Assembly (NCBI GenBank): GCA_963575745.1
Contig: CAUYUJ010002747.1
Coordinates: forward strand, 126,001 to 190,000
Length of the DNA: 64,000 nt
Direction: 5' to 3'
Origin: Prorocentrum cordatum
Lineage: Eukaryota > Sar > Dinophyceae > Prorocentrales > Prorocentraceae
Shown: piece after piece, positions 27,392 to 36,181 of the stretch
How the letters are laid out: every line of letters starts with the position of its first letter
Numbering within the stretch: the stretch's first letter is position 1
Made by a program: the position numbers and the translations under genes
Notes under the pieces: generated by a model
The model's input: only the letters and a program-made list of their open reading frames with translations
What the model was told of the DNA's origin: nothing
Database searches by the model: none

Positions 27392-27436
27392 AACTCATCA
27401 AAACTCATCGGGAACTCATCGGAAACTCATCGCAGA
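27392..27436 (-). repeat. GATGAGTTTCC array 7
   Basis: Four reverse-complement copies upstream of the minus-strand gene, followed by the CACTC minisatellite. Confidence 0.75.
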
Positions 27437-27570
27437 ATGCGCTCGCACTCGGACTCGCTCACACTCTGACCCGCTCACGTCCAGGCGCGCACTCGACGCC
27501 CTCAGGCCCGTTCAAACCCGCCAACGTCAGCACGCAGACTCATTCACGTTCAGATCCACTCTAAACTCAG
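27437..27570 (+). repeat. CACTCACACT minisatellite, copy 2
   Basis: GCTCGCACTCGGACTCGCTC, GCTCACACTCTGACCCGCTC and similar units match those at 25915-26025. Confidence 0.6.
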
Positions 27571-28009
27571 AACTGCGACCTACCCGATGAATACGACTCC
27601 CCTCCCTCCCCCACCCTATTTAATTAATGTTTACTTCCGAACTGTTTAGAGTGCTCTGCGCGCGCGAGATTCATATTTCGCGCGCGCAGCGGGCTCTAGC
27701 ACCTTCACGACCTAGAATGGGAACCAGTGCGCGACGGCAGCGCCGATGAATGCCGATCACGCGCCACGCTATGCTATGCGACCTCACTATTTTAATGTTG
27801 CGCGGTGCCCGCAAGCGTGGGAGCACCCGCGGACTGCACTTCTCTGCAGAATTGAAGCCGTCGAGTTTCTGGCTGACGGATGGCATCCCATATTACAACA
27901 CTCACTGAACTGAACGTTTGGAAAAATGATAATTTTCAAAATGTAGCCCCCGTCTTAGCGCCGCGGACATTCCTACCGCCTTAGCGCCGCGGACATTCGT
28001 AGTTACATG
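27571..28009. other. AT-richer spacer with hairpin and 30-bp duplication
   Basis: CTGCGCGCGCGA at ~27657 pairs with TTTCGCGCGCGCAG at ~27675 across a 9-base AT loop. CTTAGCGCCGCGGACATTC is duplicated at ~27955 and ~27982. No gene supported. Confidence 0.6.
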
Positions 28010-28313
28010 CATGGACACGATCAAGGTATATCTGTTAATCCAAGATATATATATATATATGTTAATCCAAGATATATCTGTGCATCCAATATATATATAT
28101 ATATATATGATAATACAAGATACATGTTATAATATATGTTTTTTTGCATGTGTCATCATATCTGTTATGTTTTGCAGTTGCAACATATATATAATGTATG
28201 TTGGCGTTGTGTCCATCATTGACAACATGATCATATCTGCATTGTTTTGCAGTTGCCGCCGTATCTGTATTTTTTCGCAGTTGTAAGGCGCACCTTTAAT
28301 TCTTATAGGTTTA
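28010..28313 (+). repeat. Right AT-rich subterminal array
   Basis: (TA)n runs at 28047-28062 and 28091-28110, then CATATCTGTTATGTTTTGCA, CATATCTGCATTGTTTTGCA and GTATCTGTATTTTTTCGCA, each followed by GTTG. The motif family equals that of the left end (11440-11690). Confidence 0.65.
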
Positions 28314-30157
28314 GAACCTCAGGGGAGGGGGGGGATGGCACCCCTCGGGTGAGGCGCTTCGATCCCAAGGAGGCCTGGCAGATTTCCGGGGGCCTCCTTC
28401 ACGATTGGCGGGAGGGAACCCGAGCGGGGGTCCCTGAGGAGGTGCTCCTCATGGGTGCCGCCCGCTCCACGCCGCCCGTCTCCGCGCACCAAGTGCTGTG
28501 GGCAGCGGCCAGCGCGAGGGAGGGCCTCCTCGCGGAGGGAGCCCGGGCAGGGGTGTGCCGAGATCCTGATGAGGACTTCATGGCCGCGGCCAACGCGACG
28601 TGGTTCAACGCCTGGAAGGCTAACCCCGAGGACCCCCGGACTGCTTACGAGCGGTGGCTCCGAGAGGCCCGCGGGGCCCGGGCTGGGGGGCCACCCGGAG
28701 GGACCCCGCAGAGCGGAGGTGCAGGCCTGCTGGGCGGCCCCCACTTGGCGGGGCCCGCTCCCCCTTTGCTGGGGCCCCGGACGCGGGGGACTGGGGACTC
28801 CCTCGCCCCCTCCAGCACCGCCCCCCCGACGGGGGCGACGTGGACCGAGAGGGGGGCAAGGGGCCCGCGCCTGAGGCGCCTCGCCCAGGAGGAGGAGGAG
28901 GAGGTCATGGGGGCGCTCACGGCGGCGCCCCGCGGCCGGAAGCCCCAGACCCAGGCGGAGCCCCAGTGCCCTCTGCTGACGGCGGAGGGGGATCAACCTC
29001 AGATTGGGGGAGGCCACCTGGCGGACGAGAGGGAGCGCCTACGGGACAGCCTCATCTTCGGGAACCTCGCGAAGGGGACACGCACCTCATACGCCGTTGC
29101 GTGGAGGCAGTGGTGCGTTTTCCTCAAAGCCCGCGGCGGGGGCCCGCTCCTCACGGGGCTGGGGAGGGGGGGCCGGCGGCAGGATGAGGACGTGCTCCTG
29201 GACTGGATCGTCCACCTGGCCCATGTCCAGCACCGCTCGGAGGGGGCGATCCGGGGAAAGCTGATGGCGGTCCGCCACTACCATATCGCGGCGGGATACC
29301 CGGACCCTCTGGTGCTGGCCCCCAGGCTCGCGCTGGCGCTGGGGGGACTACGGAGGATGGGCGCCAAGCAGAACTGGAAGCACCCTGTCACCATTGAGAT
29401 GATGCGCTGGCTAAAGGGGAAGTTGGACACCGGGAGGGTAGGAGACGCGGCCGCCTGGGCCGCCCTCACCACCGCCTTCTTCTGTGTGCTGCGCGCCTCC
29501 GAGTACCTCGCCGACACCTCCGGGGGTAGGGATTGGGCGGCGGAGCGGGTCCTATTCGGGAGGGGTGTCACCCCGAGGAGGGAGGGCGCGGTCTGCCCCA
29601 CCTTCGCGTCCGCGGACGAGGTGGTTATCTACATCAAGGGGAGCAAGACCGACCAGTGCAATTTCGGATGCTGCCGCAACCACTACGCCACGGGCAATCC
29701 CCTTTGCCCTGTCGGAGCCCTCGCCGAGCTGGAGAGGCTGGCGCCCCAGCGGTGGACCTCGGAGGGAGACCTCCCTCTCTTCCGAGACGGGGATGGGAAC
29801 CCCATCCGGCGGGAGGACATCACCGACCTCTTGGGCCAGGCGGCGAAGGCGGCGGGGATGCATCCCTCGCACATCGGGAGCCACTCCCTGAGGATCGGAG
29901 GCGCCGCGGCTATGTGCCACGCCATGCCAGACCTGGAGCGGCTCAAGCGGTTCGGGAGGTGGAGGTCGGGTGCCTTCCACGCGTACCTCTGGGAGGCGCA
30001 CGAACCCCAGAAAGGCCTCTCGGAGGCGGTGTCCGCCCAGAACTACAACCTCACCTTGGGAAGCTCGAACCGCCTGGGGCAGACCCCACCCGAGAAGGGA
30101 GGGAGGCGGGTCAAGTTCCGGGAGGAGCACCCGGAAGAATACCACGCGCGCAGCTGA
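28247..30157 (+). CDS. Tyrosine recombinase of the YR retroelement
   Basis: The open frame is 636 codons. Its first ~26 codons lie in the insert arm, so the true start is at or after 28325 (the ATG at 28451 is a candidate), or the N-terminus was joined to pol. A Gly/Pro/Arg-rich linker is followed by a core-binding domain (residues ~270-380: GTRTSYAVAWRQWCVFLKA, DWIVHLAHVQHRSEGAIRGK). The catalytic domain has Arg416 in CVLRASEYL, a Lys in IKGSKTDQC, His546-Ser-Leu-Arg549 in GSHSLRIGGA, Trp572 in GRWRS and Tyr580 in HAYLWEAH. This is the full R / HxxR / W / Y set, so the enzyme could be active. It cuts and joins circular DNA copies during integration of DIRS-like elements (established for the class). 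It ends at a TGA at 30155-30157. Confidence 0.9.
   Translation: MQLPPYLYFFAVVRRTFNSYRFRTSGEGGDGTPRVRRFDPKEAWQISGGLLHDWREGTRAGVPEEVLLMGAARSTPPVSAHQVLWAAASAREGLLAEGARAGVCRDPDEDFMAAANATWFNAWKANPEDPRTAYERWLREARGARAGGPPGGTPQSGGAGLLGGPHLAGPAPPLLGPRTRGTGDSLAPSSTAPPTGATWTERGARGPRLRRLAQEEEEEVMGALTAAPRGRKPQTQAEPQCPLLTAEGDQPQIGGGHLADERERLRDSLIFGNLAKGTRTSYAVAWRQWCVFLKARGGGPLLTGLGRGGRRQDEDVLLDWIVHLAHVQHRSEGAIRGKLMAVRHYHIAAGYPDPLVLAPRLALALGGLRRMGAKQNWKHPVTIEMMRWLKGKLDTGRVGDAAAWAALTTAFFCVLRASEYLADTSGGRDWAAERVLFGRGVTPRREGAVCPTFASADEVVIYIKGSKTDQCNFGCCRNHYATGNPLCPVGALAELERLAPQRWTSEGDLPLFRDGDGNPIRREDITDLLGQAAKAAGMHPSHIGSHSLRIGGAAAMCHAMPDLERLKRFGRWRSGAFHAYLWEAHEPQKGLSEAVSAQNYNLTLGSSNRLGQTPPEKGGRRVKFREEHPEEYHARS
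28314..28324 (+). repeat. Right terminal inverted repeat of nested insert
   Basis: GAACCTCAGGG is the exact reverse complement of 11379-11389 and is followed by GAGGGGGGGGA. Confidence 0.6.
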
Positions 30158-30837
30158 CCCGGAGGCGCCCCGGCGGGAGCAGCGTTGTCCCCCTGCCGCG
30201 CGGGCCCCCTCCCAGCCCCGCCCGGTTGGCGGGGCGGTAAGCTGGGGAGGGGGGATGCCCGTGGAAGCCATGGCTGGCTGGCCGTAGCATGAGTAAGCGG
30301 AGGGGTGCTGCCCCCTCACCGTATGCCTGTTTTTCCCGCAAGCAGCCGGCACCAAGCTTGCGGCCTTGCGAACCCCTCGGGCTCCAATCCGGGGGAACCC
30401 GCCGGTTTTGACGGCGCCCAGTTGATGTAACCCGTGGAAGGCCCCCCTCCGGGGAGCGGAAGAGCTGCGGTGGGAGCGGTTGGTGCGGTGCTGGATCCGG
30501 CGCGCCGCAGTGGTGACCCTGTGCGCCCGGGGAGTTGGCCTTCCGCAGCCCCGCCCCGCAGTGCCCCCCGGAGGGGCGGATTCTGTTTTTTGCAATACTG
30601 TTTCCAGTATTCGCGTTACCCCTCTGCAGCTGCAGCTAGTTGCGGTGCCGCGCTACTGTGATTAGTGCGCTTGGCACTCAGGGTTTTGCGCGGGGTGATG
30701 GCGGGCCCGCCTTCCTTCCTCCTCTCCGGCTCCCTGCCCCTCGCCCCTCCTCTGTCTCATTGGCGGACCCCTGGGGCCATCTTTGTTTGGAGGGAGGGTG
30801 GGCGCCGTTAGGGCGATCCCCCTGGAGAGCGGCCCGG
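30158..30837. other. 3' untranslated region of the YR element
   Basis: GC-rich, no supported gene. It connects the recombinase stop to repeat B1. Confidence 0.6.
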
Positions 30838-30935
30838 GACGGGCGTGGGCGGAGAGCCTGCGGCTGTGCTCGCGGTCGTCGCTAAAATATGGCTCTCCCT
30901 CCTTCTGTTCAGTTAACGGGGCTGGGAGGGGAATG
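30838..30935 (+). repeat. Split direct repeat B1
   Basis: GCGGAGAGCCTGCGGCTGTG ... TTCAGTTAACGGGGCT matches B2 at 31081-31173 with a few substitutions. It directly abuts A2. Confidence 0.85.
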
Positions 30936-31044
30936 TGGTTTCGTTTGGCATGCGCCTGAACGGTTTTATTCCCCCCTGGCCGTAGTGCTCCGTCGCCCCT
31001 CCTCCTCCCTGCTCCCGCAGCTGTTTAGGTTAAGCAGCGCTTTT
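30936..31044 (+). repeat. Split direct repeat A2
   Basis: Second copy of A1 (537-645), with CCTGAACGGTTTTA where A1 has CCTAAACGGTCTTA. Confidence 0.85.
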
Positions 31045-31080
31045 CCACCTCCCACCCCACAACTCTGTTCCCCCGTCTTT

Positions 31081-31173
31081 TGGACGGGGCGGAGAGCCTG
31101 CGGCTGTGCTCGCGGTCGTCGCCAACATATGGCTCCCCCTCCTTCTGTTCAGTTAACGGGGCTAGGGGGGGGA
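31081..31173 (+). repeat. Split direct repeat B2 (3' end of element)
   Basis: Second copy of B1, 36 bp downstream of A2. It ends at GGGGCTAGGGGGGGGA, followed by TATAATAG of the flank. Confidence 0.85.
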
Positions 31174-31389
31174 TATAATAGTACGAATGTTGCGAAGAAG
31201 AAGAATAATAATAATAATAACAAGGGAAGCATCAACAAAGAACGGCGCAAACACAAACTCTCGACAGTCCGGGCGGATTTTTCGATCGGCGCCAGCGGCG
31301 CCTCCGGCGCCGCCCTTGGCGCGCTCCGCGCGCCAGGGATGGGTGTCCCAGCGCGGATTCAAGAAGTCCGCGCGGAGCAAACATCACCG

Positions 31390-31530
31390 AGCGCGTTCCA
31401 CTACTCCCAAGGCGTCTACTCGCAGACGTCCGACAAAATCATGTCTTTATTTATGCCATGGAGCGTAAATCCCCAACGGCGGATCCAGGCCATTTGCGAG
31501 TAGCTACTTTTGCGAGTAGTGGGACGCGCT
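31390..31530. mobile_element. MITE-like element, 141 bp
   Basis: AGCGCGTTCCACTACTCCCA (31390) faces the complement of GCGAGTAGTGGGACGCGCT (ending 31530). The arms extend to ~33 bp with a few mismatches. No clear target duplication. It has no coding capacity. Confidence 0.65.
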
Positions 31531-31687
31531 TGTCGAGAAGGAGGAAAGGTACCCATGCCGCTACTATTGCCTTGTTTCCCCCTTTGGGGCCGCCTGGGCG
31601 GCCCTCGTCGCCGCCGCGCGCTGGGTCTTGCAGGATCCTGCGAAGCCAGGGGCGCAATGACCCGGGTTTGGGTGTTTCGTTTGAGAC

Positions 31688-31935
31688 GTCTGCTGTGGTT
31701 GTCATACCCATGTCAGCCTCTCCTTTTCCTGAGCCTCTCTCCCACCTCCCTTGTGCGCCGCCGTTGTGGCCCTTGAGTCACCTTGCGCGCGGGCGATAGG
31801 CGCGCCGTGGCCCCCGGAAAAGGAAAGGGAACCTGCTTTCTCAAAGAACGGTCCCCCTTAACTGTACTACGTGTCTCTCTGTGTTCCGTGCAGTTACCCC
31901 CGTGCGCTCCGCAGTGGCAGCGGAGCCCGCGGTTG
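31688..31935 (+). repeat. Dispersed ~250-bp repeat, copy 1
   Basis: Matches 37343-37590 in the same orientation. Shared blocks: ATGTCAGCCTCTCCT, CTCTCTCCCACCTCCCTTGT, CCCCGGAAAAGGAA and TACCCCCGTGCG. Unknown family. Confidence 0.75.
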
Positions 31936-34079
31936 CGATCCACGAGGGGAGTCATGCCGACTCCCCTGCCACTCGACTCTCGGGCGACATATTCTTTATT
32001 TTTCTCCTGTTACGCCTGCTTCCCACCCTCTTGCGCCGAGCGCCGCCATGAATCTTCCAGACGACGTTCAGCCTCGTGAAGAAGCTGCTCCACGGGGAAG
32101 GACTGACTGGAAGGATTTGGGCGCTGCTCGCAAGGGGGGCCTGGATTTTGTCTGCGCGCGCCGCGAAGCACGCCGCGAGCCGGGAACTCCAGGAAAAAAC
32201 TGGACTGCGCATTTTTCCGGATAATCTAGTGGAGATTTCAGATGACAAGACTACGGACCCACCCCGCGTGAACAGCGGGGTTTTCCTCCTGAATCGCCCC
32301 TGGATCAATTGACAGCATAAGTGATCGTTTTGGTGTATCTTGTTTTGCCAGTCGGCTCGGGCCCCCGCACCCCCCCCCCCCCAATGAAGAAGATCATGGC
32401 TGTTTGGGGGGCCTGTTTCACGCAGGTGGGCCCCCCCCCCTCCCAGAAGGCGCGCCGCTGCAACCGGTCGGGTTGGGCGGAGATCCGGAGGCGGACCCCC
32501 CCCCCTTCCCGCCCACTGTCGAAACGCCGAACAAGAAAACGCCCACCATGTATTATCTCGGAGGTCCTGCTGGAAACGGGCAGCAAGTCTGGATCCGAAT
32601 AGGCGACTGGCTTCAGCAACAGCACCTGTTGCCCGCGCGTCAGCAGCCGCTGGTCCACGTCATGACGGCGGAGATGCAACATGTCACGCAGATGAAGCAC
32701 TGGCCGGCGGAGGACAAGACGGCGGAAGATCAGGGCGCGGACGTGGGCCAGAGGATGCAGGGCGAGCCGCCCGATGAAGGGGGGGCAACGCCATAGCGGG
32801 CGCCAGCCTACCGGCGACCTGATGTATTTCTCGGCGCACAAGAGCCGTGTTCGACATGCGCTGGTCGAGCGGGCTCAGAATCCGATCGCCGCCTGCAGCG
32901 AGCCCCTGGCGGAGATGCCAGCAGTTCAGCATCGGTGCCCGAGATGTCCTACCTTTCATATCGGGATGAAGCGGATAACGGTTGTGCCCGCCGAGATTAC
33001 TGTCAGCGTGATCGCGTCGCGCAGTGCGCACGACGCCGAGATCGCGGCGCGCTACCGAACGACGGCAGCAGAGACTGTTAAGGCCCAGTGAAGCGACCAC
33101 CCCCCCCCCTTCAAGTTTTCGTTCAGTGTGTCGCCCGATCGTCGCCCGTGCGCCGGCCCTGGTTTGCGTCTCTGTCCCGAATCCCGGCCTCCCAGAGTGC
33201 GTGGGCGACATATGGCGCGACTTCGGAATTGCTCTGGCGATATATAGGTTTCCGACGCCCGTGCACCAGCAGCCATTTTGGCGGGCGCGGCGCACTCCCA
33301 GTTCGACGGTCCACCAACGCGTTCTGTTCCCAATTCGGCGCAAGAGGATTTGCTGGTGCTCATTGTCGGGGGCGCCAACCGTTGCTGAGGACGAATACGC
33401 CTCGCGTTGATTGGGGGCTGTGCGTGTCGCGCCCCGGTGGGGGTGACGTCGCGTCGCGCGACGCGGCGCCACTTCGCCCCGTCGCATCGCGCCCCGCACC
33501 CCCATGTCGTTTCGCTCCAATCCTCCTGCCCCCCCCTCTTCCTTCCTCTTCCCCTCGTCCAACGCGCTGCGCGTTTTGTCCCGTTTACGAAATTTGTATT
33601 CAGTTCTTTTATGTCAGGCTGCCGTCCTGTCCGCCTCCCTACTCGCCCCCCGTTGTCCTTCCACCCTCCTGGAACTTCTTCTCGCCCTCCTCGCTCCCGC
33701 CGCCCCCATTTCGATCGCCTTCCATCGCTCCCGCCGCCGCTGCGCCGCCCCCGCGCGCCCCCTCCTCGCCCGTCCGTTCCCATTTCCGCCCGCCCTTCCC
33801 TCGCCTCACTTCCATCTTCTTTTCCCCCCCAATGCATCGGCGGGCGAGACGTCGCCAAATTGCTGCAGCGACGGACCGATGTTCAACATCTGACGGGGCG
33901 TGCGCTTGAAATGGATTAGTCCGTGCGCGCTGCATCTCCATGTCGTCTCTTGGTCTCCTCGCGTTCGTAGTTCTCACGTGCGTGTCTCGCTATTTCTACG
34001 ATTGCCGCGCGCATCCCTTGATTGTTTCGCCAGCGGGCCGTGCAGTTCACATGCCGTCAGGAGTCCACGGCGCCCTTCG
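31936..34079. other. Gene-less mosaic
   Basis: Open frames exist (for example 32404-32796 and 32684-33562 minus) but are Pro/Arg-rich with no domain. A 24-base motif CCGCCCACTGTCGAAACGCC (~32506) recurs as CCGCCCAATGTCGAAACGCC (~37789). C-runs at 32371-32382, 32432-32440 and 33099-33109 are likely sites of consensus error. A T/C-rich stretch covers 33520-33830. Confidence 0.5.
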
Positions 34080-34370
34080 AGCGATTCGCGCGCGACCTGC
34101 GCGCGACGCGCGAACGACCCGCGCGCGCGACGCGCGAACGACCCGCGCGACGCCCGCGCGACGCGCACGCGACGCGCGCGCGACGCACCCCGACCCGCGC
34201 GCGACGCACCCCTGCCGGCGCGCGACGCACGATCGACCCGCGCGACGCACGCGCGACGCACGCGCCACGCGCGCGACGCACGCGCGACGCACGCGCGACG
34301 CACGCGCGACGCACGCGCGACGCACGCGCGACGCACGCGCGACGCATGCGCGACGCAGTCGCGACTTTGC
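34080..34370 (+). repeat. 11-bp CGCGCGACGCA tandem array
   Basis: Degenerate ACGCGCGACGC units become a perfect 11-bp array at 34265-34350. Since 11 is not a multiple of three, all frames read the same Arg/Ala/Thr/His mixture and stay open on both strands; these are not genes. Confidence 0.85.
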
Positions 34371-34509
34371 CCGCCCCTGACATTTCTCCGAGCAGCGATG
34401 CGCAACGGCCGTCGGCCCGCCGTGCTTGCGCTGTTCACAAGTGGCGGCGGCTGCGCCATCCATTGCGCCAGGAAGGGCGGTGCTTGCCCCTGTGATTTCC
34501 CTTTTCCTT

Positions 34510-34720
34510 CCTCGTCGTCCCTCCTCTTTTGTCATTCCTCCTCCTCCTTCGTCCTCTCTCCTGCCTCGCCCCCCTCTCTCCTCCCCTTCTTTTCCTCCTT
34601 TCTACCAGCCTCCCTCTGTCAGTGCCTCCCCCCTCCTCTCTCGTCTTTGTTTTTTTTTCCCTTGCCACCCCGTGCCCCTCTTCATTCTCTTTTCTCCTTC
34701 GGCCCCCCTTCCACGGCCGC
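34510..34720 (+). repeat. Polypyrimidine tract
   Basis: C/T-rich DNA with CTCCTCCT blocks and no protein-like frame. Confidence 0.6.
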
Positions 34721-34899
34721 GGCGCGTCGCCGCGAGCGGCGCCCCCGCCTTCCGCGAACGGCCCCGCCGCTGGCGGTGGAGGAGGAAGATCACGAGGAGA
34801 AAAGGAGGGGGGAGGGGCAGGGGCGCGAGGCGGGCGCGGCGGCAAGGGCGGCCCGACAGGTGCAGGGGGCGGGGGGAGGGACGGAGTGGGCGGGTGCTT

Positions 34900-35200
34900 C
34901 TGTAATGGTCATGTTGGTGATCATGGTCGTGGTCGCGTTCGTCGCCTTGGTCGCGTTGGCGGCGGTCGTGCCGCTGGTGGTGGGCGGGCTGGTGGTGGTC
35001 ACGTCGGTGATCGTGCTGGTGTCGGTCGTTGTGGTGGTCGCGAGAAGCGTGGTGGTCGTGGTGGTGATGATGGCGGTAAATGGTGTTGGTCGTAATCGTC
35101 GCGGTGGATGTGGTTGCGGTCGCATCCATTTGTGGTGATCGTGGCGGCGGTAGTTTTGGCGCTGGCGGCGGTTGCGGCGGCTGTGGCGGCGGCTGGGGGG
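34900..35200 (+). repeat. Degenerate GGT/GTC trinucleotide region
   Basis: TGGTGGTCGTGGTG-type repeats change to GGCGGCGGTTGCGGCGGC after 35140. The Val/Gly-rich or His/Asp-rich frames are repeat translations. Confidence 0.7.
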
Positions 35201-35263
35201 ACCTGCTGGCCTATCGCCGGGCTGCGTTCAGCAGCATCGCTGAATGTGTAATGTTAGTGGGAT

Positions 35264-35785
35264 TTGCAGATCTGCCGAGGTAGCCCAGCGGCCGCCTTCT
35301 TCTCGCCAAGAGGGCCGCAGCGTGGGCGACTTTCTTCTTCCCGAAGGCGATCAGCCTTTTTAAGCGGCCGTGGAGAGGGCGACGCGCGTGCGATCCGCCC
35401 CGTGGGCGTCCGCCGCGCTGGCGACGCACTCACCAAAGTGCCCCCTTGCGAGGGCGACGTGCGCGTTCGAGAGGGCGGCTGGCCTTTTCGGCGGCCGACG
35501 CACGGGCGACGAATGCGCGACGCACCTCCTGTCGCGAAGGGGGGGGGGTCAGCACGCCGGTCGCTTTACTGGGCCTTGACAGCAGAGACCAAGCATTACG
35601 AGCCTCTCTATGTTTGCTCCAATGTGCGCAGAGAGACCGAGACCGAGGGCCCCGCGATCATTCCCTCTGCGTCAGATTTCCCTTGGAGTAGCTTCAGCGA
35701 CCTACCAGTCTCGGTTTCCGCGGCGCTGGCTCTCGTCGACAGCATGACCCACGGCGACCTCCTGGAGCGTGGCAGAAATCTATAG
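35264..35785 (+). CDS. Doubtful ORF
   Basis: A frame of 173 codons whose first two-thirds are Arg/Gly-rich and repeat-like. The last ~65 residues (ETKHYEPLYVCSNVRRETET, SDLPVSVSAALALVDSMTHG) look more protein-like. No domain and no neighbours to support it. It could be a decayed exon. Confidence 0.2.
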   Translation: MQICRGSPAAAFFSPRGPQRGRLSSSRRRSAFLSGRGEGDARAIRPVGVRRAGDALTKVPPCEGDVRVREGGWPFRRPTHGRRMRDAPPVAKGGGSARRSLYWALTAETKHYEPLYVCSNVRRETETEGPAIIPSASDFPWSSFSDLPVSVSAALALVDSMTHGDLLERGRNL

Positions 35786-36181
35786 CACGCGTCCCGGGGG
35801 GATAATAAACCAATCGAAGACAGCCGGGGAGAGTTGGTGGAAGACGGCGAGACTGCAGGATCTAATGGATCACATCGGGGTCCTCGGCGAGCACGGACCG
35901 AGAGAGGGGCCGCAACGCCCTCTTGAAAACATCCACGGGGCGTCAAACGCAGTCCACCTTCCAAAGGGATGCGTGGACATCGCTCCACCAGCTTGGGGGG
36001 CCACCTCGGAGGCCATGCGCGCCGCGATGACAATCGACCAGTGCGTCTCCACTCTTGCGGTGGAATCATCTCCAGCAAAGAAGGGTTATATTTGTTTCCG
36101 AATCTTGGGACCGAAGGGCACTGCATCAGCGCCCAGTGTAGGAAGAGCGACAAGCTTACCAGAAAGAGGAAGCAAGTCCTC

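Larger units (their letters stand above)
11379..28324 (+). mobile_element. Nested 16.9-kb insertion carrying several genes
   Basis: The left edge CCCTGAGGTTC (11379-11389) and right edge GAACCTCAGGG (28314-28324) are exact inverted repeats. Immediately outside are GAGGGGGA (11371-11378) and GAGGGGGGGGA (28325-28335), which look like a target duplication differing only in G-run length. Just inside, both ends are AT-rich and share CATATCTG-N8-10-GCAGTT units. The segment separates pol from the YR gene of one retroelement. GATGAGTTTCC arrays, found seven times inside, are absent elsewhere in the window. Contents: gene-like units at 12455, 13483, 15734 (-), 17181, 20374, 23375, 25301 and 26397 (-). 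I do not recognise the element class. The transposase-like gene at 20374 may mobilise it or may be a further passenger. Confidence 0.6.
537..31173 (+). mobile_element. YR retrotransposon with split direct repeats
   Basis: A ~105-bp sequence at 537-645 (A1) recurs at 30936-31044 (A2). A ~95-bp sequence at 30838-30935 (B1) recurs at 31081-31173 (B2). The order A1, genes, B1, A2, B2 is the split-direct-repeat layout known from Ngaro, PAT, Kangaroo and TOC elements, which use a tyrosine recombinase rather than a DDE integrase. Between the repeats lie gag-like frames, a pol frame (methyltransferase-like, RT, RNase H) and a YR gene, in the expected order and all on the + strand. A1 and A2 differ at only a few positions, which suggests insertion was not ancient. 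A ~16.9-kb insert (11379-28324) separates pol from YR. Without it the element would be ~13.7 kb. No target duplication is visible, as expected for YR elements. Confidence 0.85.

Noticed and set aside
33265-33285. AGCCATTTTGGC, 12 bases identical to the inner part of the dinoflagellate spliced leader
   Set aside because: The flanking bases do not match the leader on either side (no CCGT before, no TCAAG after), there is no retrogene downstream, and a 12-base match can be chance.
34047-34535. Arg/Ala/Thr/His frames on both strands
   Set aside because: Translation of an 11-bp tandem array, open in all phases.
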